From Oscarella lobularis (Eukaryota > Porifera > Homoscleromorpha > Homosclerophorida > Oscarellidae), in assembly GCF_947507565.1 (NCBI RefSeq), contig NC_089183.1, forward strand, positions 1,178,001-1,242,000: a stretch of 64,000 nucleotides of DNA, written 5' to 3'. The translations under genes and the position numbers were made by a program. Below the pieces are notes generated by a model, which made no database searches, was not told the DNA's origin, and worked only from the letters and a program-made list of their open reading frames with translations. Positions 56,270 to 64,000 of this stretch are shown here, in pieces. Position 1 is the stretch's first letter, and every line of letters starts with the position of its first letter.

Positions 56270-58560
56270 GTCTATATTTTATAAAGTGTCTGCTTTGGCA
56301 GCAGCAAATAATCGTCTCGTTGATGGTTCTGCTGCTAATGAAGGTTGAGTCAAGGTTTACATGAACGGCGAATGGGGAACGGTCTGCAACGACTTCTGGG
56401 ATCTAAACGATGCCAAAGTCGTGTGAGAACAGCTTGGCTTTGCCGATGCTCTCGCTTACAAAAAGGAGGCATGTTTAGCAAAGACAATGGTAGTACAGTA
56501 TTGGATATCACTGTGTGCAACGGAACAGAAGGACAACCGCAAGACTGCGTATATAAACACGCCAACGAGTGCCGTCACAAGGCAGATGCCGGATTCGTCT
56601 GTAAAATCGGTAATACGATGACCCGATATGAGTACTGAAAATACGCCTGATACTTCTCTCTCTGTATCAGGCCCCCAAGGTTCGTCTTGTAGGCGGTTAC
56701 TCAGCGTCCGAAGGACGAATAGAAATAATCTACCACCGTTTGCGACGACGTGTGGCGAGTCGTGAGCAATTCAATTTTCTCGACGATTTACACTGCAAAA
56801 GAAATTACGAGAGTTTGGGCCCCCCGGCCCCGTGGATCGATGATATCGAAGCTCGCTTTTAATTCTCTGAAGTGGTAGCTCAGACAAAAGAAATGGCAAG
56901 GGGACGGGAAACGGAGTAGGAATCGGCGCGCTTCACCTGATTTTTTGGGGGACCCCTTTGATCATGTTTGATCGCGCGGGTTAGATAGATAGATAGATGT
57001 TTTATTTTAGTACGGAAAAACCATTAGCTCAGAGGCCAATCTTCCTGGTACCGTACATTAACTAGAGATAAATTAAGCCACTAAAATTAAATATATCAAT
57101 TTTCAGAATTATAAAGTTTAAGTCTGATTTTAAAAGCTGCCAAATTCTTTATTCCTCTTAAATCAGAAGGCAGCGAGTTCCATAATTTCTGCGCACGATA
57201 GGCCGTCGATCTTTTCCAAGCCTCAGTTCGAGGCCTATCAACGCAAACACCAGATGACGATAACCTAGTGCCGTGATTAGAGTTTGAAATCGCCTTAAAA
57301 AAGCGCCCAATCAAAGGGGAAGACGCTGAAAATAAGGCTCGATGAGCAAATTGGCCAAGCTGAGAGCAGTGCCGGGACGAATAGGATCGCAGACGATACT
57401 TTGAAAAAAGCGGGACCCCTTTTCTCTCGTTCACGCAACGTTTCGAGCTTGAACGCGCTCGACAAAGCTTTCTGTCGTCACCAGACGCGGGGTTCGCAAT
57501 TTCGATCGGCTTCAAGCTTCGTCGCCGCTTTGTGCTTACTTTTCCCATCAAATGCGCAGCCGATCGTTCTCTGCGTCGCTCGACGAGATCTTTGGGCGGA
57601 AGGAATGCAACGGATACAAAGACGGAAGAGACTGACTTGTCGTCGCAAAAGCCACGCTTCGCGAAGAAAAAGGAACGGTCGCTTCTAGCCCTTGCAGGAC
57701 GTCCCGGATAGGCCTTTGGCGTCTACAATGAAATTCTAGAATCCATTGACGTAATGACGATCGGCCGCGACGACGGGACGATAATCCACCTGAGAGAATC
57801 CGAGTTCCTTGGTCACGCGATCCGGATAAATGTTTACGGCCGGTGACCGAAATGTTCATCTGAACTGCAATATCGAACAGCGGTGAGAAACGGTTCAAGC
57901 GGCGTTCGATTGACAGTGACTTAGCCGCTACTGGTAGTACGTCGCAGAAGCCGGCAAGTCGACACGTTGTTCGGGTCTGAAATCGTGAGAGGCGATGAAG
58001 GTCGGCCAGGTGTGGATGAGCTGGATACAGGGAGTGGTGTTCCGAAGGGAGCCAAAGGTGATTTTCGAAAAAAGGACGCAAAAGCAAGTGCTGAAGAAAG
58101 ACCATGAAAAGCGGTGGAAGCGTTTCTTTGCCTCTGCCGTGCTCTCCAGCCGAACACAGTATGCTGTCAAACAGACGAAGAACGATTTCCGTTCGTCGGG
58201 AAAAGGGACGGAATTCTGGTCGCAATTATCTTGACGTCATATCGATGCGATTGTGGATGGCGTCGCTTTGCTAATAGCATAGGAGGCTAAATAAACGAAT
58301 ACTGCATAGGTTGGAGATGTAGAACGGCGTACGCTGAATGGCTATGATAGTATCCGGGTCTCATCCGACGACAGTCGGAAAATAAGTATCCGGAGATGTG
58401 AAATTTGAATGCAACGCTGTGGACAGCAAACGATTGAAATCATCAACTGCGGAGAATTCTACGTTAACGTGTACTATACCTTCCTCCGTCGCCTAGCAGC
58501 AACGTCTACTGCAGTAGATCGTAGGGCATGACTCTATCATGCGTCCACTGCGTGTCTAGG
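56270..58560 (+). pseudogene. SRCR-collagen-D8C protein gene, decayed copy 2
   Basis: Paralogue of 45926-48070. The first SRCR (NNRLVDGSAANEG, then [30 protein letters not shown]) is broken by TGA codons. A second SRCR start reads KVRLVGGYSASEGRIEIIYH. The following GGGGGACCCC-containing region is split by a LINE fragment (56981-57409). Downstream matches to copy 1 continue through 57720-58110 (ATGACGATCGGCCGCGACGA), a short Gly-X-Y remnant near 58030 and a D8C remnant at about 58240-58510. Many stops; no functional product. Confidence 0.7.
56981..57409 (-). mobile_element. 5'-truncated non-LTR retrotransposon (LINE) fragment
   Basis: Minus-strand insertion of 429 bp absent from SRCR copy 1. 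It is flanked by GCGGG on both sides (56976-56980 and 57410-57414), consistent with a short target duplication. The minus-strand frame encodes the typical C-terminal end of LINE reverse-transcriptase ORFs (TAYRAQKLWNSLPSDLRGIK, AAFKIRLKLYNSEN), stopping at 57096. A 3' UTR ends in a (TCTA)n tail at 56981-56997. Microsatellite-like tails occur in several LINE clades; I cannot assign the clade. Confidence 0.8.
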
Positions 58561-59489
58561 CTATGACCTACTGTACGTCTTTTGTCTGAAAATATTTCAA
58601 GTGCCTGAATGCCTCTAATGAAAGAACAACGAATCGTTGTATATGCTGCCCTAATCAATTGGATTCTTGCTGCCTCATTTTAAAGTCAGCAAGATCCTTT
58701 TGGTCACAAATATGGAGAAAATGTAAAAAGGGACAACGAACAAGGCAATGTTACGATCACGATGATACGATAGAACGTCCGAGCGAAGTTAGTCGTCTAT
58801 TTCCGTCTTCTACGTCTTCCCAGGGACTGTATTCCGTGATTGAAAATTTTTAGAGACACTTAATCGCCTATGATCTAGACTTCCACAAGGCTTTCGATTA
58901 GCGTTCACGCATGCTAAGCAAGCTCTGTGTGGCATTGGGGGAGACCCTTTCAGTAACGGGGTAGTAGGCGAGTTTTCTTTGCTAGAATGTGGCTTTTTGA
59001 GCTTCAGACGAGCCCGTAATTGCCGGTACCTCAAAAATCTTTCTCGCTTTTGTGCCACTCTTTGAACTTACCTTACGCATCTGTCGAGTAGACCGTACTA
59101 TTGTATATAGATGCTTCTTTGCCCTTGTGTAAAGCCAGTGGTCAAATGAGCTAGCGTCGCTAACGCGACGTCGCTCTCGTCTCTTCGTGGCACGAGGCGC
59201 TAGCGCACTTTAGAGTGAGAGCCCTTTCGAAGGGAGTTCTAAGGCGGCGCATTTCTGTCTGGATCGATAAATTTCTGGCGTGAAATGCGTGTTCTGTTCT
59301 CTTTTCGGCTGAAGGCAGAAGCATAAGGAGCGGCCAAGCATGCAAGAGCTTTGAAATAGTATTACGAATACTAGTATACTGTAGAAACAAAAATAGGTGC
59401 GAGTAAAAGGTTTTTTCAAATCAAAAGCATGCAGCGATTAAAATGTAGCGCGACTATTAGCACTAAAAATGACAAAAAAGCAAAAATGT
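58561..59489. other. Intergenic, no gene seen
   Basis: Only short open frames. It forms the 3' flank of the TRPC-like gene on the minus strand. Confidence 0.45.
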
Positions 59490-62400
59490 TTAGGATGATG
59501 ATTCAGCCTTTCTCGCACCAGTGTGATCGGCGCTTACACTACGAGTTGCACTAGAAAATTCCGAGCGAACCACTGCTACTTTTCTGCTTTTCGCAGCCTT
59601 CGAGATCTTCCTTCTTCTCCTCCACTTTTTCTCTTCTGGTCCGACAGAGCTGTAGGCTCGTAGAAAGGGAGCAATCTCCGGTATCAAAGACATTGATGCT
59701 TCTTGGCTATTTTCATGAACTAGTACTTCATCACTTGTCGAAGGCTCTTCCGGAATAACTTCAAGACCCCCAACATGGATTACGCTGATTCCTCTGTCAT
59801 CAAGCTAAGTAAAAAATACAAAAACTTGGAAATTTTCTTTTATACGACACTTATGATTAAAGCATTAACTTTGTGCTACGGTTAATTTTTGCGTAACCTG
59901 TCGTGTAATACAGTGATGAATAGGCCGTTTTTTAGCGATTAATACAAACAGAGAAATGCTCTTACTTTTTGAGTTTTGGGCTCGCTGATTTCCTTGGGCT
60001 CCTCGGGCTCCTTGGGCATTCTGATCTCCTTTAGCAGTCCAAAAATCTTCTCCAAATTCTCCTCCAGATACGTAAGTCGTTTCTATCAAAAATGATACGG
60101 CAAGTTTCATTGCAGTAGGCAAAAGTTTTCACTTACAAGAACTTCGTCTATGTCTGATCTAATGCACACGTTCTTGCCCCTGACTTCACGAATTCTTTCG
60201 TCGACTTGAACTTGAGCTTCACGTCCTGTTGTGACTTGTTCTTTAGCAACTAATGGCAATTCGTCATCTTGTAGACAGATATAGTAAAAAAATCTATTTG
60301 CTACACTAGAACTGATTTGCACTTTGACGTGAATTCTCCGTTTACGCTGAGCCTCCTCTTTATAAGCTCGAAATGAAGACTGAATCTTTTGCTCCACCAT
60401 GCAGACACAGGCAAATGGCAGGGGAAAAATTACTTCGGGCTCCAAATCAGAAATAAAAATGGCCCTCATACACTTCCATTCGTTCTCAGCGTTATCCTTA
60501 GGATAACAATATACGGTATAAGTTATTGCGCGTTAATAATCCTGATATGACTCACTAAATACTTACATAAACGTTTTGAAAATTAGATGCCACTAAACCA
60601 GTTAACACGGTTAGAAGTATTACGGCTCCAACGAGAAGCCACGTTCCAACAAAAACGCGCAAGAGAGTCGTCTCTTCACCTAAATTAGTTTCATACGACG
60701 TCAAACCTCGCATTCCAAACAAAGTCCAATAGAGGCTTTCAATGGAATGAAATAGGCTAAAACAAAACAAAAAATTATCAGAAAGAAGGTACGTTTTAGT
60801 CACGTTTTGCATTTTATAAACATGCACGATATTAGAGTTGCTTCTGCAATTAATTAACAGTGCAATCTACTTATACGTGCCATAAAGTTACCGCTGTACC
60901 TTGATAATTCTTTGCCGTAAAACGAAGGGTCGCTTGCGTGAGCAGCCTGATTTGCACTTGTCATGACTGCAGCAAATGCAAGCCCAAAGATCAGGAACAT
61001 CACAAAGAAATATGCCACGTCCTTCCCTAGTGACCAAATTGCGAGCTGCAAAGGACCCAGAAAGCTATGCAATTGAAATTTGATCAAGATATTCAAGCAG
61101 CCAAAAGTAGCAGCAAAACCCAGCAGGATCTGAGATGCTGTTAAATACTTGCAGGAAAAGTTCTAGGCAAAAGCAATCAATTGTACTCGTCTCTAGCCTG
61201 TTACTAGACCTTCTCCCGTGATCCCGCATGGGGAAAGGATTAGGAGAAGGTCTGGTGACAGGCTAACTCTTCTCGGCGTGCAAATAACTAAACATATTTG
61301 CATGCTGCTAAAATAGCTTACTATGCTTGCTTCGTTTTCTCGTGTAGCAAGAGTTGTGTTGATGTTCACAGTGCACACTTGCTCGCTACGAACGATGGCG
61401 TAGGTTGTTACAAAACCTACCACACTAAAAAAAAGAAAACATTGATGATATGTCCAAAGACACGTGAATCAGTCTTCCATTTTGACTTTCGGCACCAAAT
61501 AATAAAGTAGATTACTTCACTGATTATGTAATCAGAGCAAAAGACAAGAACAAGTGCTTCAAAAGACGCACTCAAATTTTCATGAGGAACTTCGCGGTTG
61601 ACGTGGTTGTACGCGTACTGTTCGATTAGAGCAAGTAGAAGAGCTACGAAGACAACAAACATAAAACACTGGGCAGTGTATGCAATAGCCGGAATGTAAA
61701 GAATTCTCAACCAATTCGAGGTAAGAGAGAAAGTTGCGATGTAGATGACATTTTCGAAGAAAAAGAGGATAAGAAGCCAGAAATAATGATACCAAGAGAG
61801 GCCTTCTACTACGGCTAGCTCGAGTCGCGACTGAAGACGTTTGTACCGACTTTGATCTCGCAGAAACACATCTCCATCAAAAGACTTGTCGATAGAAGTG
61901 CCATACCACGTAAGATTGACATATTGCTGAACGGTTCCAGACGCCAGGTACTAAAAAGTAGCAAAATTAGCGTTGTTGCACTTTACATTTAGATCCCCTA
62001 AAAATACATCATGCACATGTACTACACATAAATATAGGATTCCTCAAACTTCTTTACTCGAGTGTGAAGTAACAAGAAACCTTGCCTCTTATTATATAAT
62101 CGTGTTTGACCTTTTAGGCTAATGTTATGTAGCAAATACGATGTCTTAGTAATTTCACTTTAGTGTAAGCACCATTACGCGTTCAATATTGACTAGTAAA
62201 CCGAAATTGTGTCATTCTGATGCACGTTTTGTTTAGCACGCTGTTAACAGCAGGAAATAATAGATGCAGACACCCCATTGACAACGACTCTTTGCTACTA
62301 CTGTATAGACATCAATGTTTAGTTTGCAAATCTTATTTTGTTTCTTTTATGTAGCCTAGCCTTTAGTTATGACCTGTTTTCAACGTTTTGCAAAAGCCGT

Positions 62401-63841
62401 CCAAACATGCACAATCTATAAAAATTCCCGCATCATATAATCTTCCGTAAGCTAACGAGAGACAATCTCTTTCTGCACCTGCATCTATTTTTAAACATTT
62501 TAAAGTTCGAGTCGTATTTCCACATAACGTTTTTCCCCCCAACATATATGTAATCAAACACGCTAATTATTAATTAATTAATTAATTAAAGGCAACAACA
62601 AGTAGGAAATGAAGCACTAATTAGTGCAAAACCTCAACGCCCAACGATCTCTACAGAACTGAAGAATATTTACCTTCTTGAGGCCGCTCTTTTTGGCAAG
62701 ATTGACATTTTCGTCACTTACGATTTCAGCAGTTTCCTTCCTGTCTACAGCCTTCGCAGCGTCGCCCATCAAGGTGACTGCTACGTTCTCCAACTCCGTA
62801 TAAGTAGCCTCAAACCGATCCTTTGTTTCTTCAAACATGTGCTTCTTCCCTCGCTCTCGCAAATGATTGACAAGTTTGAGGCAGAAGTCCAACGGACGCT
62901 TTCGAAAACCAAGCGTGTGTGTTGCTTTGTGAACATAAGCTTCCAGTTTATCATTATCATTTTCGGAGAACTGCGGTATGCTGTCGCCAAACTCAGCATG
63001 GTAATCCAGGAGTAAAACAACATTGGCCTTTTCCTTACATACATTTGATTGTAAGGCGTAGTCTAAAGCGGTTTTTTTCTCCTTGTCTTTCTGATTTATT
63101 ACTTCTGGCAATTTTTTGTCACTAAGAGCGTGTTCAGCTTTTTCACAAAAAAATCGCAGAAGGCTGGGGTGAACGTTAGCCAAAGCAACAGAGTGAAAGA
63201 TGGTTTGCTCCTTTTCCTCGTCGCTAGACGTGAAAAACGTCGCAGATTTTAAGGCAGTGCAGGTTTCTATCCCTGGAAAAAGGAATGTGTTTGTTTTAGG
63301 GGGAAATCAACAAAACAAAAGTCTGCAGGGTTGGCACACAAACGTTGTTTAGAGTTTGAGACTCTAGAGGCCCTGCCCTTTCCCTGTCACTTAATTGCTA
63401 CAGGTGAGAAACAGCACAGAAATTCACGTCGTTTACATATACACAAGTAAACAATGCAAGTGCCCCGCCTTCCATTTCGTTACGTGCACGGCCTCCTACA
63501 AGCCAAAGCATGCAGAGGAGGACATCAGCAAACAAACAAAAGTAGTTATTTTGCACACAGATCCTCGTCAGAACCTTCGACGCCAAGACGCGTACTAACT
63601 ATGTAGTTTGGGAAACTCACATACCGTCTTGTATGAATTTGCTCTCGTCTTCGTTCATGAAGCGTTTGCTGTAAGCGTAATTCTTTTCCAAAGACGTGAA
63701 GAAAATTCGAAAAGCTTTCAGCGAGGTTCCTTCACTGGTCTTCTGTAGTTTTTTGAGTTCTTTAGATATCCAATCGTTTTCATCTAGAGAAAAAGGCTTA
63801 TCAGAACTCGACGGTGGGCCGGAATCGCTAGTATCTGCCAT
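59490..63841 (-). CDS. TRPC-like cation channel
   Basis: Nine minus-strand exons, all in phase, 872 residues: 63841-63625, 63272-62674, 61950-61496, 61424-61322, 61162-60900, 60756-60567, 60496-60137, 60082-59966 and 59804-59490. The N-terminal about 270 residues hold weak ankyrin-like units (NQKDKEKKTALDYALQSNV). Exons 3-6 carry six hydrophobic segments, a pore-like stretch (ESLYWTLFGMRGL) and S6 (LVGAVILLTVLTGLVASNFQ). Exon 7 opens with the TRP box EWKCMR, equivalent to EWKFAR of TRPC channels. Exon 8 is a predicted coiled coil (LTYLEENLEKIFGLLKEI) with EPEEPKE repeats. The C-terminus is basic. TRPC channels pass calcium and sodium downstream of phospholipase C. An alternative upstream ATG lies at 63865. 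The 723-nt intron 2 is unusually large here. Confidence 0.88.
61195..61264 (+). repeat. Imperfect inverted repeat, hairpin-like, in TRPC intron
   Basis: Arms 61195-61216 (AGCCTGTTACTAGACCTTCT and CC) and 61243-61264 pair over 22 bp. Both mismatches become G-U wobbles in plus-strand RNA, but A-C mismatches in minus-strand RNA, the direction of the host gene. The loop is 26 nt with a further short inner stem. The size (70 nt) is pre-miRNA-like. Confidence 0.6.
62566..62590. repeat. (TTAA)n microsatellite
   Basis: About five TTAA/ATTA units in intron 2 of the TRPC-like gene. Confidence 0.8.
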
Positions 63842-63920
63842 ATTGAACTGCAACACAAATCGCATGAACTATATAGAGTAGAGAAATAGCTCTTTTAAGT
63901 CACCTTGCAGCGGAGCAAAG

Positions 63921-64000
63921 ATGGGTGGAGCGCTGTTTACCAGCTTCTTCTACCTCGTGAGCAGTGACACAGGCATGCATACACTCATGGCCAAATTGAA
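63921..64000 (+). CDS. Possible start of a gene running off the window
   Basis: The ATG at 63921 opens a frame to the window end: MGGALFTSFFYLVSSDTGMH and onward. A glycine at position 2 is compatible with N-myristoylation. It would be head-to-head with the TRPC-like gene, only about 80 bp from its start codon, implying a shared promoter. Only 26 codons are visible and no family can be assigned. Confidence 0.25.
   Translation, partial: MGGALFTSFFYLVSSDTGMHTLMAKL

Overview
This is a eukaryotic window, most likely from an early-branching animal and probably a sponge. The grounds are very short introns (mostly 48-75 nt, GT-AG), an animal-specific gene set (an alpha2delta-type calcium-channel subunit, a receptor tyrosine kinase, a TRPC-like channel, CTHRC1-type collagen-tailed proteins, SRCR, LDLa, NIDO, ZU5 and Death domains), dense transposon debris and a TTAGGG-type interstitial telomere motif. 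The exact taxon is inference. Exon models were built by hand from reading frame, splice sites and phase agreement.

Layout. 1-4 kb: gene-poor, with a diverged duplicated repeat. 4-12 kb: three tandem copies of a small secreted cysteine-rich peptide gene, one intact and two broken, plus degenerate coding stretches. 12.4-15.5 kb: telomere-like repeat, decayed gene pieces, a duplicated fragment of the alpha2delta gene and a pogo/Tigger-type MITE. 16.1-17.1 kb: secreted fibrinogen-like protein (+). 19.1-19.6 kb: three-exon stefin-type cystatin (+). 20.3-25.4 kb: a thrombospondin type-1 gene broken by a hAT transposon, itself broken by a complete pogo-like transposon. 25.4 kb: SAM-domain ORF. 26.5-31.3 kb: alpha2delta/CACHD1-like gene (+, 23 exons).

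32-42 kb (-): four CTHRC1-like genes (two intact, one truncated, one decayed). Among them at 36.3-39.3 kb lies a receptor with a NIDO ectodomain and a ZU5-UPA-Death tail, a combination I do not recognise. 42.5-45.5 kb (+): start of an ankyrin gene, a 201-bp assembly gap, then a receptor tyrosine kinase with LDLa repeats and a Frizzled-like domain. 45.9-48.1 and 56.3-58.5 kb: two decayed copies of an SRCR-collagen-D8C gene flanking an ankyrin-ROC-COR-Death gene (48.6-55.9 kb) in which almost every one of 21 ankyrin repeats has its own 99-nt exon. 59.5-63.8 kb (-): TRPC-like channel.

Most genes encode secreted or surface proteins, or adaptors ending in Death domains. The 32-58 kb part reads as a fast-evolving recognition and cell-death signalling neighbourhood, shaped by tandem duplication and decay. 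Several genes carry single frameshifts or stops; without reads, decay cannot be separated from assembly error.
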